NCBI GenBank assembly: GCA_030549175.1
Contig: JAUKUA010000001.1
Coordinates: 868,001-932,000, forward strand
Reading direction: 5' to 3'
DNA: 64,000 nt
Source: Lasiosphaeris hirsuta
Lineage: Eukaryota > Ascomycota > Sordariomycetes > Sordariales > Lasiosphaeriaceae
A program made the position numbers and the translations under genes. How positions within the stretch are numbered: the stretch's first letter is position 1; the number at the start of each line of letters is the position of its first letter. Shown here piece by piece: positions 42,661 through 53,707 of the stretch. The notes under the pieces are model-generated. The model was not told where the DNA came from, did not search any database, and saw only the letters and a program-made list of their open reading frames with translations.

Positions 42661-43867
42661 ATGGCCAACGGGGTGATACTTCTCAATTGCCTGCTGCGCC
42701 CTGCGGCAACGCGGAGGGCTACTGCATCAATTGGCAGGAATGCCGCGCAGCAATGGGCCGCGGCCCCAAGGCAACAACCATCGACGGCAGCAAGATGGGA
42801 CCCCCCTACCCGTCGCCCGATCTCAACCTCCCCGCGCCGCCCAAGGCAAGCTGCCGACGAGCCGGGCTTCACTTCGATTGTCGACAACCCGCCCGAACTG
42901 GTACGAACCGGCCGCCGCCACGGGCCAGGCCTGATCGTCCTCGGTGCGCCCCTATTCGCCCCCCCCCCTCTCACCCCCTCAAACTAACCCTTAACCCCCA
43001 GCCATCATCCCCGTCGCCGCCTTCATCCTCGGCACCTGGCAAGTCCAGCGCCTGAAGTGGAAGACCGAGCTCCTCGCTAAGTGTGAAGACCGCATCGTGC
43101 GCTCCCCACTCCCGCTCCCAGGACGCGTCGACCCCGATGCTATTGCCGACTTTGACTACCGCCGCGTGCACGCGACGGGGCGCTTCCGGCACGACCAGGA
43201 GATGCTCGTGGGGCCCCGCATCCACGACGGCGAGCAGGGATACATGGTGGTGACGCCGCTGGAGCGCAACGACGACCCGGACGCCAAGGTGCTCGTCAAC
43301 CGCGGCTGGATCTCCAAGAAGCTGGCGGACCAGCGGAAGCGACATCCCGATGCCCTGCCGCGAGGCGAGGTGCGCGTCGAGGGCCTGTTGAGGCAGCCGT
43401 GGAAGAAGAACATGTTCACGCCGGACAACAAGCCTCAGACGGGCGAGTTCTACTTTCCCGATGTCCACCAGATGGCTGCGCTTACAAAGAGCCAGCCGGT
43501 GTGGGTTGAGGCCACTATGGGTACGTTAATATCTTTATTTTGTCATGACCACATGCTCAGTACTATTATCCTGGGTTATCACTGACACGGCATCGCAGAG
43601 CCGGACCTTATGCAGGTTCTCGACTTTGAGCACCGGGGTATCCCTATCGGAAGACCCGCCGAGGTGAATCTGCGCAACAACCATGCGCAGTACATCTTTA
43701 CATGGTATGTTCCCACTCCCATCTGGACTCTTGAGGGTCTGATGTGTGTCCTGACTGACTTGTCTAGGTATGGCCTTGCCTTTGCAACATCAATAATGAT
43801 GTATATGGTGATGAAGAAGCCAGCGACCGACATAACTCGGCGCGTTCGCATGAACAAGCACTGGTAA
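42661..43867 (+). CDS. SHY1: Surf1/Shy1 cytochrome oxidase assembly factor
   Basis: Exons 42661-42943, 43002-43520, 43599-43704 and 43768-43867 give 335 residues. N-terminal presequence (MANGVILLNCLLRPAATRRA), first membrane helix formed across intron 1 (LAIIPVAAFILGTWQVQRLK), the conserved intermembrane-space domain (VLVNRGWISKKLADQRKRHP; PDNKPQTGEFYFPDVHQMAA; NLRNNHAQYIFTWYGLAFAT), and a second helix ending MKKPATDITRRVRMNKHW. Two helices with a large intermembrane-space loop are the Surf1 topology. It helps assemble complex IV, linked to haem insertion in Cox1. The stop lies 23 bp from the stop of the convergent CENP-T gene. Confidence 0.95.
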
Positions 43868-43890
43868 ATTTGGCATCTATACCATGTAGT

Positions 43891-45521
43891 TCAATCGCCA
43901 TCTTCTTCCTCCGCTTCGCCGCCTGCCTTCCGCCGCTTTTTTACGGGGACCGGAGGCGTCATGCGGAGCTCCTGAAGCAGTTCCCGTGGTAGGTGACGCT
44001 GCGCCAGAGCAAACGGCGTCATGTGGGGGCTAGTCTGGCGTTGTCTAAAAGCACGTTAGCCAATGTATAAAACAAAACCAAGATTGTATATCTAAGATAC
44101 CCGGCCATAGAAAGGAGCAAGACAAACCTCTTCATTAGTGTGAGCATGTCACTCTCATCGATGGTTTTGCGGTGCGCATGTTTTGCGTACGCCTCTAGAT
44201 CTTCTCCCACCTGCTCAAAGAACCAGTCTGACGCCTGCATGATGGCCTTGAGTGTGTCAGGGTTGATCTTCCCCTTTGCTCCACTCGTTTTGGCAAATGT
44301 TTGTGCCAGCCGCTTCACCACGGCCGGTGGGAGGGACGGGTATTCAATACCATGCCGAGATATCTTGACATTTCGTTTCTTGGTCGCGCGTTTCGCAGAT
44401 ATCTTTGCAGTTGCCTCGTCCATTTCAGTCTCTTCAACCCCAAGCACAGTCTCGTTTGCCTCTTGGGCGGCCGCCTCCTCTAACCGATCGTCGTCATCGC
44501 TCCTAGGATCCAGCGCAGGCTCGTCGTAGTACTCGTTAAGCTGCCGCATCGGAGAGTCCTGGACCTGCGGAGCTATTACAACGGTGCTCTCGTTCATATC
44601 CAGGGGCACTTCGATGCCAAAGTCGCTCACCCGGGCGAGCGTCTCACGGCGGCCCACATCTGATTCAGCCCTAAGTAGCCAGGTCAGCAAGATCCTCATG
44701 AATAACGGGTAGCAAAAGCCACGAGGGAACATTCCGTACCGCTCATAGGAAGGGAAGTCCTCATCTACGCCTGTATCCCCATCAAGCGCCATCCCAGGAG
44801 GGAAGAAGCCTGAATCGATCCCAGCATCCTCGCTGCGCAGCTCGGTGCCCCCTGCCGCAAAGTAGTCACTCATCCGCACACTCCCCATTGAAAACCGACT
44901 CCCTCCTTGCCCAGGCAGCTGCTCGCTAATCGCCCTCCTTGGCATCTCAATCGATTGCATCGTAAAGTTTTCGTCCTCCAGCCCCGCCGACCGGTGAGGG
45001 TACAAATCGCTATCATCCTCCTCCACATCAATCGGCAACGACAACCTCGGCCGCTTCGGCAGGTCCTCTTCCTCCTCCTCCTCTTCTTTTTCTTCTACCC
45101 CCTCCATTACCGTCGACCCCTCCCCCGCCGGCGGCGACGACGACGACGCAATCACCTGCGTGCCCCTCGCAAGCATGCGCGCTAGCGGCAGCAGCAGATT
45201 CCGTGGCGTGTCGCGCACCTCACGCAGGCTCTGGCGGCGCGCGCCGTGCGGCGTCGAGATGGCGGCACGGCGCGAGTCGATAGTGCGGAAGGCGGCACGC
45301 GCATGCGGTGTCGCCGAGGGTCCCGGGGCCGTCGCCTTGCGCCCGGATGCGGACAGCCCCCTGTTTTGGCTGCCTGGTGTGCGGATTACTAGCGAGTGGC
45401 GCGAGTGCGCGGAGCTGGGGGTTGGGTCGGCGCTGCTGGCGCGCCGGATCGGCGTCGTGCTTGTTGTTCCTGCCCCAAGGCCGGGGCGGAATGTGCCCGG
45501 GGGCCGGCTTTCGCGGGCCAT
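43891..45521 (-). CDS. CENP-T-like inner kinetochore histone-fold protein
   Basis: Exons 45521-44740, 44670-44128 and 44044-43891 give 492 residues. A long disordered N-terminus (MARESRPPGTFRPGLGAGTT; phosphorylatable Ser/Thr; acidic EEKEEEEEEEDLPKRPR) ends in a C-terminal histone fold: GIEYPSLPPAVVKRLAQTFA, LKAIMQASDWFFEQVGEDLE, AYAKHAHRKTIDESDMLTLM, then KRQRQTSPHMTPFALAQRHL and PRELLQELRMTPP. The last part appears only after removing intron 2 (GTTTGT, branch GGCTAACG, acceptor TTTTAG). Intron 1 is 69 nt and in-frame, so it is easily misread as coding. CENP-T pairs with CENP-W at centromeres and its N-terminus recruits Ndc80 (yeast Cnn1). Confidence 0.92.
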
Positions 45522-48330
45522 TGGGGTTGGTTTTGTCGGGACTTGAGTCGAGAGGTTTCGTAGATGGGCTGATTATGGTGGTGTTTTTCGTTTTGGCGCG
45601 GGTTGGGCGATGTAAGGCTAGGGCCGGTATGCTGCCGTGGTTCAATAAGATCTGAGCTTTTGGAGTTTGACGCGTCGGATGGTATCGATGGATCGCAAGC
45701 GCGTTTGGATAGATCCTAAGGGCCCGGCCGATAAGACCCCACCGTGCTGCCTATCAGATGGTGGGGGCGATTGGGCCACTGCTGCGGGTGCTGACCCCAC
45801 CTACCGAACCAGCAATCAGCAGCAGCTTCCATCCATGAACACTGGAACGGTCCGGGACGAGATGACGAGCTCCTCGCCTTGGCTTTTGACTTCATTCACC
45901 CTAATGGCAAAGCAAAGTCGGGTACGCGGTATTCAGAAGCCCCTCACGTACCGTGCCCAATCTTCCGTCGATAGCTCAGTTTTGTTTGCTCTTAGTTCTC
46001 ACCAGTGTTGTAACTAGCAGGTACACAGATGGTGGTCTCAACAGAGAGGTTGCTGGCACATGTCACTCCTGACTGAGCTCCCCCCTTGCAGTGATTGTGT
46101 AAGTCGACTTTACACACCCTTTCTCGGCCGCCCTTCTCCTGAAAAGTCTTGCATCGCATGGACGCAGCCACTACCATAGCAGTGACACTTGAATTTTCCT
46201 AAAAAGGAGTATCGCTTGGGTTGGTGGACTGAGAACCCGCGCTGATGGGCTGGAAAAGAAAAGGCGATCGGTCCACCACAACCAACTAGGAGCTCTATCG
46301 TCCACTCGAAGCGGTGTCGCCCAGGGTTGTCACAGGGCGGGATTGAAACAGGCGAATCAGCAGGATGGCGAGCCGCTTGGCCGTTCGAACCCGCAGCAAG
46401 CTTCGTCGGGTGTTCCATAGGGAGAGCCTTGTTTTAGACGTGCGTCAAATGCTACGCCTGAAGTCCCGAGTTGCTGATTGCTCTAACCTCTAAGAAGCAA
46501 TCGGGGGATCGAGCAGTGCAGTCGAGCAATCGAGCACAACTGATCAGTCAATCGATCAACACGATGGGCTCAGCTGCAGGTCAGCGGATGTGCACACATC
46601 TCGCTTTCTAGTCGATGCCCGTTGAAACCTTTTTTATTTATTTTTTATTTTTTTTTATTTTAGGATGCCACTCCAGATATTCTGCTCTGCCTGGCCGTGG
46701 GACTTGTGCTGCGACTGACGCTGCGTCGAAGCCGACCAAATATCCGAACCTTCGATTTCTCATCCATGATCTATATCCGGGAGGCCATTGCGAGCAGCCA
46801 TTGCGAGTAGCCATCTTTTCTCGAGGACCAAAGAACCGAGCAGCGGTGTTTCCAACCAGTCTCCAGCCGCCTCGTCCGACACTTTACCCACCACCAACCT
46901 CGCTGCCAAGTAATCGGAAGTTTATACGATACGCAGGGACGCAGTCGCCAGACGTTTCGAGGCACAGGATGGCCCAAAACCCCAAGACACGTCCCTCCTC
47001 CATGACCTTTTTGGCTGGAACGGCCGCCGCCCTGCACAGTGCGGCCAAAGCGAGCTGTCGCACCTCCGACGTAACAGTACATGCTGAATCACGACTGCGT
47101 TCGAGCCAACTACTGCCGACCCTGAACACCGCAGGTGAGTGTACTGAGTTGATGCCAGGTTATGATCCTGATTTCTTTTATCGATAAATTTCGAGCACGT
47201 CTTGCCCGTGTTGGAAGTTGGATGGATAGCGGGTCGGATAGCGGATGGCTATGCCCCGCCCTCAACACCAGCCTGCGAGTTTCTCCCCAGGCTGCCCGGC
47301 CCGCCTCGCACCCAGGCTCCCGGACCCTCCCGTTGCTTCCTACTGCCTCCTCGCTGTGCACTAGCTAGGTGGCCCGTTGTCCTCATCAACGGAGGCGAAG
47401 AAGGCGATAATGGGCAACCAAGATCAATGAATGGAGTTTGGGATCTCCATGCTTGCCAAAGGTTATGGGCTGACTCTCGGGCCGCGCTGGATTCGTGGCT
47501 CGTGGTCCTGGGTAACAGTAGGGCCCCTGAGTGCCTCTCCAGACGAGGGCGGTGACGGCGAAAGTGTTATAGGCAACTCCTGGGTTCCAAGTTGTCCAGT
47601 TGTGCGCTCCTTCGTCCAGAGCTGCTCCAGACTCCAAGATTGCTCGAGAGTGGCCCCCCGCTGCGAGGGAAGAGATACTTGTGACCAAGAGCTGGCTGCT
47701 TGGGGTGTGGTGAAGTACCTCCCCACTCGCACCCCCGCCGCGACGCCACCGCTGCAGGAGGAGCCACCTGCACTGGGCCGCACCTCACGGCGACCGTACG
47801 GGAGACTTCCACACAGTGCAGCTGGCTCTTTATCTCGACTCGCCCGTCCGCCCTGGCTTGCTCGCCTGGTGTCTGGGGGGAGGCGCTCAATCCAACTTGT
47901 TGCCCGCCATCCCAGAATCCCAGATTCTTCACTCGTCCCCAGCTTTCGCCTTTTGCACCTGAATTCGATCCGACACCTCCCCGGCACCAAACCGTTCCGG
48001 CCTGTGTCAAAAAAACATTTTCTAACCTTCTGCGCAGCTACTTGTGTTCTTCATCTAGAGGCTTCGCCCATTCCCTAAACTCCAGCAGACAAAGTGTGCC
48101 TTTGAGAAGCTGTCTCTGCACGCCATTTCTGTCGGTCACAGCTTGCTGCTCGTCCGCTCCCTGCTCCCGCCTCCCGTGCTCCAGCTCCTTCACACCTCTA
48201 AACCAGCCCCCCGACAGGCTGCAAGCGATTGATTTATATCGCCATTCGAACTTGCATTTCGACTCTCGTACATAAAACCTAATTCATTCTCCGCAAACAA
48301 ACAAGACACCAAAAAGACACTTTCTAAACC
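45522..48330. other. 2.8-kb region between CENP-T and RAC1
   Basis: Divergent promoters plus a probably long RAC1 leader. A T-rich tract lies near 46629-46662. Frames of 150-215 codons (46615-47187, 47431-48078, 47463-47990 on -) overlap on both strands with no family features. Confidence 0.45.
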
Positions 48331-49328
48331 ATGGCTGCTCCCGGAGCGGTTCAGTCGCTCAAGGTTCGTGGGGCCCCGTCGTCGATGCCGACACCGAATC
48401 CGACACCTCCACCGGCCATCCAGCGCTTGCAATGGCTGTCGGATGGCCACGAAAAGTGTATATACTAACACGTGCTTCTCATTTTGTAGTGCGTCGTGAC
48501 GGGCGATGGCGCCGTTGGCAAGGTGAGCAAAACACACCGATTATCGGTTCCTTCCCCTTCCCCCCCCTCCCCTCCCCGCAATGCTGACTGCCGAGGCGTA
48601 GACATGCCTGCTCATCTCCTACACAACGAATGCCTTCCCGGGGGAGTACATCCCCACAGTGTACGTGTCCCCGTTCCGGTGATGGTGTAGATGTGGTCAA
48701 ACTAAGCTGACGCGTGATTGCTGCCTACAGCTTTGACAACTACTCGGCAAGTGTAATGGTCGATGGCAAGCCCATCAGCTTGGGACTATGGGATACCGCC
48801 GGCCAAGAAGATTACGACAGGCTGCGACCTCTCTCATACCCCCAGACCGACGTGTTCCTCATCTGCTTCTCAATCGTGAGCCCGCCGTCGTTTGACAACG
48901 TCAAGGCCAAGGTCAGTCAGCATCGCTACAATCCAAATGCGCGGACTCGATTACTGACACACATGGTAGTGGTATCCCGAGATTGATCATCACGCGCCCA
49001 ACATTCCCATCATCCTTGTTGGCACCAAGCTTGATTTGCGCGAGGACCCCGAGACGATCCGGAGCTTGGCCGACAAGCGCATGGCGCCCGTAACATACGA
49101 GCAGGCCCTGACCTGTGCCAAGGAGATCAAGGCAGTCAAGTACCTCGAGTGCTCCGCCTTGACACAGCGAAACCTGAAGACAGTTTTTGACGAGGCCATC
49201 CGGTATGCATTGTGCCTATCTATCTACCAAAGACTGCCACGAGCAACTGCTAACCAAAACCTAGGGCTGTGCTCAACCCTCGGAGGGAGCTCCCCAAGAA
49301 GTCCAAGTCCAAGTGCACCATCCTCTAA
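48331..49328 (+). CDS. RAC1: Rac1-type Rho GTPase
   Basis: Six exons (48331-48363, 48490-48522, 48602-48660, 48731-48911, 48970-49202, 49265-49328) give 200 residues. P-loop GDGAVGKT (split after Lys by an intron), switch I YIPTVFDNY, switch [22 protein letters not shown], base recognition GTKLDLRED and [19 protein letters not shown]. The tail is PKKSKSK followed by the CTIL prenylation box, so geranylgeranylation is expected. The N-terminal [11 protein letters not shown] extension and [17 protein letters not shown] mark Rac rather than Cdc42. In filamentous fungi Rac drives polarised growth, hyphal branching and NADPH-oxidase signalling at the plasma membrane. Several exons are only 33-59 nt. 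Confidence 0.96.
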
Positions 49329-50297
49329 TCCGCTTGAGCGCCCGGTAACGGCCTTTTTTGGCCGGCTCGACAAACAGAGGTGCTCACCATGCCATGGGGA
49401 CGCCTCACCTATACCCAAACTGGCATCACTTGCTTCTTCTCTCGTGGCCTCCCACAACCATCCCTTTCTTGGATCTCTTGCGACATCCTGTCTACATTTC
49501 GCGCTGCAGATGACGGCAGTCCGAGACGTCTCGAGCTAAAGGGGGACTTGCGCGCAAACGATATCCGCGAGACACACTTGTTCCTGTCACCAAGCGACGT
49601 GGTTGCGGCAACATGGGGAGACACAAGCAGACTGTTTGTGTCGTTTTGCACTCTGCAGTTGCCAACTTGCACCGTACCTTGTGCTGCTTTCTCGCTGCTT
49701 AGAGGAAATAAGAGGAACAGCTTTCTTTCTGCAGCAAAAGTGTATGTTGTTTTCGCGCGCGTCGTTCGAAATGGTTATACTACTCTTCGCACTGCAAGGT
49801 AGCAAATTTGCATTGTCATCAATCATCCAAGGATATCCCCGGTTTTTACCTGCTGTTATTTTGTTGTCTTTTTTTGGTTTTTGGTTGTAGATAGCTCGAG
49901 AGCAAGCTTGTCCTTTTTCCCTTTGCGTGGCGGGGCGGACTGGGTGATATGTGTTGTGCTGTGTTGTGTTGTGTCAGAAAGAAAGGGATTTGACGAGACG
50001 AGTACATGGTTGAAATGCGAAAGATTACTTTTTGCAAGGACATGCAGGTGAGGAAGAAGCTAATGTGGTACTGAGAAATATGCGGTCTTTAATTCTGTTT
50101 TGATGCTCGATTATCGTCCGTTCAGTACAATCCATCAAGAAAGGGGTCCCGTGGGTATCTTTCGTAACAGTGCCGCCGAAATCGTCCATTGAATGTTGTG
50201 ATGTCGAAACTCCCATTCTTCTCTATCCATCCAGCCCATCGTATCCTAGGAAATCCTTGCTCTAGTCCTGTTACAATACCACGACCCAATATGAGAT
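49329..50297. other. Convergent 3' regions of RAC1 and NOP6-like gene
   Basis: Tail-to-tail interval, T- and GTTGTG-rich near 49850-49980. A near-palindromic GGCCTTTTTTGGCC lies near 49350, shortly after the RAC1 stop. No gene supported. Confidence 0.45.
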
Positions 50298-51528
50298 TTA
50301 CCGCCCGCGCCCACGGCCGCCACCGCCACGACCACCGCCCCGGCCACGGAATCTTCCTCCACCGCCGCCAAACTTCCTCCCGCCGCCGCCGTTGAACTCG
50401 GGCTGGTCCGGGTTCTTCTTGGCGTCCTCGTCCCGCTGCTCCTGCGTCTGCATGTTGTGCGGTACCCGCCCGAGCCGGCTTGGATGGATGAAGACGGCCT
50501 CGACGGGCGCCTCGCCCTCGACTGCCGGCTCTTCCGCGCCGGCCTCGGGCTTACCCTTGGCCTTCTCAGCCTTGGCCGTCTCCTGGTTCGCTGCGCGGGT
50601 CGTGCGCTCCTCGTTAAGCTTCTTGTTCTTGGTCGCGATCTTTTCTTGGCGCTTGGAGGTCTTGCCGCCGCCGCCGGCTCTAGGGAGGTGTTAATAGGGG
50701 GGGGTTGTTGTTGAAGGGTGAGAGGGGGCTTAGGGGAGGTCAAAAATAGAAGGGTTGGGGACGGGAGTGCACGTACGTCAGCTCGACGTTGATCTTACGG
50801 ACGGGGGAGAGGCCGTCATCGAAGTCGGTGTGGTGGAACTTCTCGAGGCACGTCTTCATGTGGTCGAAGCGGCCGAACTCGACAAAGGCGATGCCGCGCG
50901 ACTTCTTCGGGTCGTCGCGCTGTGTCAGAAGCCGAACGTTAATCGGGTGCACCGTGGCAAAGTGCGCGCCGACGGACTCCTTAGTCGCCGTGTACGGTAG
51001 ATTGCCGATGAAGCAGATGAAGCGCGCCGGCTTGCCGCTGGCGGCCTCGGCGTCCTCATCCTCATCCTCGCCGTTGGTTTCGCCTTCTGGTTGGGCGTCG
51101 GCCGAGAGCTCTCCGGTCGTCTTGGACTTCTTGGACTTGTCCTTCTTGTCTTTCTTTTCCTTCTTGGGCTTCTTCTCCTCGGCGGGCGTCTCCAGCACAA
51201 TTTGCTCGGGAGCAGCGACAAAAGGGGCAGGTGTGGGCTCGTCATCGTCGCCGGCGGAATCGACGTCCTTCGACTTGCTCTTCTTCTCCTCCTTGCCTTT
51301 CTTCTCCTTCTTCTCCTTCTTGTCCTTCCTGCCCTTCTTCTCCTTCTTCTCCTTCTTGGCCTTAACAACCTCCTCGTCGCCGTTCTTGGTGACCTCGGCC
51401 TTGCCGTTGGCGTTGATCTTGCTCTTCTTCACGGCGGGCGCCTGTTGCGGCTCGGCGACAGCATTGACGCTCTCATCGGCGGCCCCATCTTCGGCGCTGC
51501 GCGCTCTCTTCTTGGATGACTTGGCCAT
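50298..51528 (-). CDS. NOP6: Nop6-like nucleolar RRM protein
   Basis: Exons 51528-50777 and 50679-50298 give 377 residues. The N-terminus is highly basic and acidic in blocks (KKEKKEKKGRKDKKEKKEKK), then one RRM at about 168-250: RNP2-like FICFIGNLPY and RNP1-like KSRGIAFVEF. After the RRM comes AGGGGKTSKRQEKIATKNKK, a short acidic region and an RGG/GGR-rich end ([20 protein letters not shown]). Nop6 in yeast binds early pre-ribosomal RNA for 40S assembly. The single intron (GTACGT..CCTAG) keeps phase 2; upstream in-frame Met residues before 51528 were rejected because MAKSSKKRARSAED is the family start. Confidence 0.88.
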
Positions 51529-52385
51529 GGCTTCTGTAGGGATTATGATGGGTGATTGAGTCGAGAAGAAATATCCTGAGAAAATATAGGGTCTAGAAAA
51601 GAAAGCGAGAAAAAGATTGGGTCTTGTCAAGCAAGAAAATTGGCCTGATACAGCTCACGGCAGACACACCGCGCCGCTGGAAGAATGAACTTTTTTTTTC
51701 TGCCGGTTCTTCCTCAAGGCGGGGAGCGCAATTTGGGTGGAGAGCAGTGGGGCGCGGAAACTGTGGGCAGAAATATTCCCACACCGCCTACGGATACACC
51801 TGCGATCTCATTCGGTCGTTCGACCGCATCGGGCGTTTCCAACTCAATTCACCTTGAGCCATCTCGCAGCAGTTTTCAGGCATGAGAGCTGCCCGTTATC
51901 GGGCCTCGTATTTGCGACGCATTATATATGCACATTATGTAGGTACACTTGGCGCACTGCGTATGCAAAGCAGATCACAGAAACGACAGAGGCACACTGC
52001 ATCCGCCAACCCGACAATTAGAGACTCGACTGTGTTTGTATTGATCGCAAATGAGTGTGGTTATTTTGGTATTTCACTTTCCCGTAGACAACCGAAAAGG
52101 AAAAATACGAGAAACTAACCCGATGACATGAAAAGAGATACCGAAGCGGTGATAAAAAGGAGCGTGTGTGAGACTGCATCTCATCCCTTCCAAAACAAAC
52201 TCGCCTATTCCAATCTCATGGGACCTAATCCCCAGTTCAAAGCAAACGCCGCAGAATCAAACACATCTTGCCGAGTAGCCAATCTTTTTTGGGCCTCCTG
52301 AGCGTGTACGCGCGTGTGTGCTGCCGATCTGCTTCCGCATCCCCGTATAGTCTTACATCTAAATTTCTTATTCCTCTTCTCTTGC
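51529..52385. other. Intergenic NOP6-like to secretory protein gene
   Basis: NOP6-like promoter and 3' region of the next gene. Only short ORFs without features. Confidence 0.45.
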
Positions 52386-53707
52386 TCAAACTTGGACGTC
52401 CGCGGCCTTCTTAACGTCGTCGGCCTCATACGATGGGGGAGGGTCCTGGTGTCCCATCAAGCCAGATTTCTCTTCCTCGACAACCGCCGTCTCCTTGTGG
52501 ACAGCCGACGACTTGTGGTGCGAGTGGTGGCGCCGGTGATGACGGCCGGGACGGCGGAAAAATGCGCGCCACAAGGACACGATGAGCGTTCCGACAACCA
52601 TACCAACCCTATATCATGTCAGTCATGTTACAATACTTCCAATACGCCGTTGAATCGAACTTACAAGCTGACGCTAACACCAGCAGCAATGCCAATAAGG
52701 ACAGGGAGCAGGATATGCGAGGCAATGTTCTTAAAGAGCATGCCCCAGCTATGGTGGTGATGCATCTTGTGCCAGTCGTTACCGCTCTCAGGTTCTTGGG
52801 GCATGGCCTGATCCGGCGAGGGCGCAGAGGAGTCTTCTTGAGCGCCGTGGCATGGTTTGCCAGACTTGATGCCCTGAATGCGATCCTGCACCATGGCGAG
52901 CCACTTGCACAACAGCGTCGTGCACTCATCCTGCTTCTCGACCTCCAACAAGGTAGGCTCAGCTCCAGTCTCAATCTTCCCAATCAGCAGATGTCCGCTC
53001 GGGTCCTTGATGAGCTCAATGTGCACACCAGGGATACCGTCGACAAAAACAGTGCCAATCTCAATGATCTGAAGGTCGATCGAGACAAGCTCCATCTGGC
53101 TCTCGGCGTCCTTGACGACGGGGCTGACCTGTAGGCCGAAGCCCAGAGGTTGCGGCTGCGGCTTCCAGTGTGGGTGTCCGTTGGGGCCACCGTTCTTACC
53201 CCAGGGGCCGCCTTTACCCCAGGGACCATTACCCCATGGGCTAGCCTTACCACCAAAGGGGCCACCCTTTCCAAAGGGAGGACCACCCCAAGGGCCTCCT
53301 GGGCCGTGTCTCTTCTCGACAGCGGCCTTATCAACCTTGCGCGCCTTCTTCCGGTCCAATACCTGCGGTACGGCCAGCACCTCGTTGAAGGGGTCGGCCG
53401 TGGGGTACAGCTCAAAGCCGTTGAGCAGGAGTCGGTCAAACTCGGGTTGCTGATCGATCGTAAAGGAAAGCTCAAGGTGGTTAGCCTTATCGGTCTTGAC
53501 TCTAGGCGGACCGTGTCTTCCGCTAAACACGACGGGGCATCCAGGGCAATCAATCTTGATAACCTGGGCCTCAGCGGCCTTGAGGGCAGCAGTGTTGATG
53601 CTGCTGGCGATCTCGACGTCGGGGCTTGTAACCTCGGGCGGCACGAGGAAGGCGTTAGCCGACGCGGCCAGCAGACCGGCTGCGAGGGAGAGGGGCTTCA
53701 ACAACAT
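52386..53707 (-). CDS. Secretory single-pass membrane protein with WG/GPW repeats and PPxY tail
   Basis: Exons 53707-52665 and 52608-52386 give 421 residues. Signal peptide MLLKPLSLAAGLLAASANA; a lumenal domain with a CPGC motif (KIDCPGCPVVFSGRHGPPRV) and beta-strand-like text (NHLELSFTIDQQPEFDRLLL); a low-complexity segment about 130-170 of Gly, Pro, Trp and Lys (GPGGPWGGPPFGKGG); conserved LVSIDLQIIEIGTVFVDGIP; a membrane helix across the intron (HILLPVLIGIAAGVSVSLVG); and a His/Arg-rich cytosolic tail with DPPPSYEA, a PPxY box that binds WW domains of Rsp5-type ubiquitin ligases. It resembles uncharacterised fungal proteins I have seen with the same layout; no function known to me. Confidence 0.78.

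Noticed and set aside
44671..44739. In-frame segment YGMFPRGFCYPLFMRILLTW in CENP-T read as a membrane helix
   Set aside because: It is a 69-nt intron with GTACGG donor and CTTAG acceptor; removal gives a continuous hydrophilic linker.
46370..46385. TTCGAACCC-like string as a tRNA T-arm
   Set aside because: No matching acceptor stem, D-arm or A box at the right distance; the same holds for TCGAACCC at 10285 and 10329, which belong to the CCGGCG array.
46615..47187. 190-codon ORF upstream of RAC1
   Set aside because: Starts in a T-rich tract, composition unlike the confirmed genes, and no family feature. A donor-like GTGAGT near its end might mark a non-coding leader exon instead.
47431..48078. 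Overlapping long ORFs on both strands (up to 215 codons)
   Set aside because: Both strands are open at once, as expected in GC-rich non-coding DNA; no domain text.
49349..49362. GGCCTTTTTTGGCC after RAC1 as another copy of the 21-nt repeat
   Set aside because: Single occurrence without 21-nt periodic neighbours.
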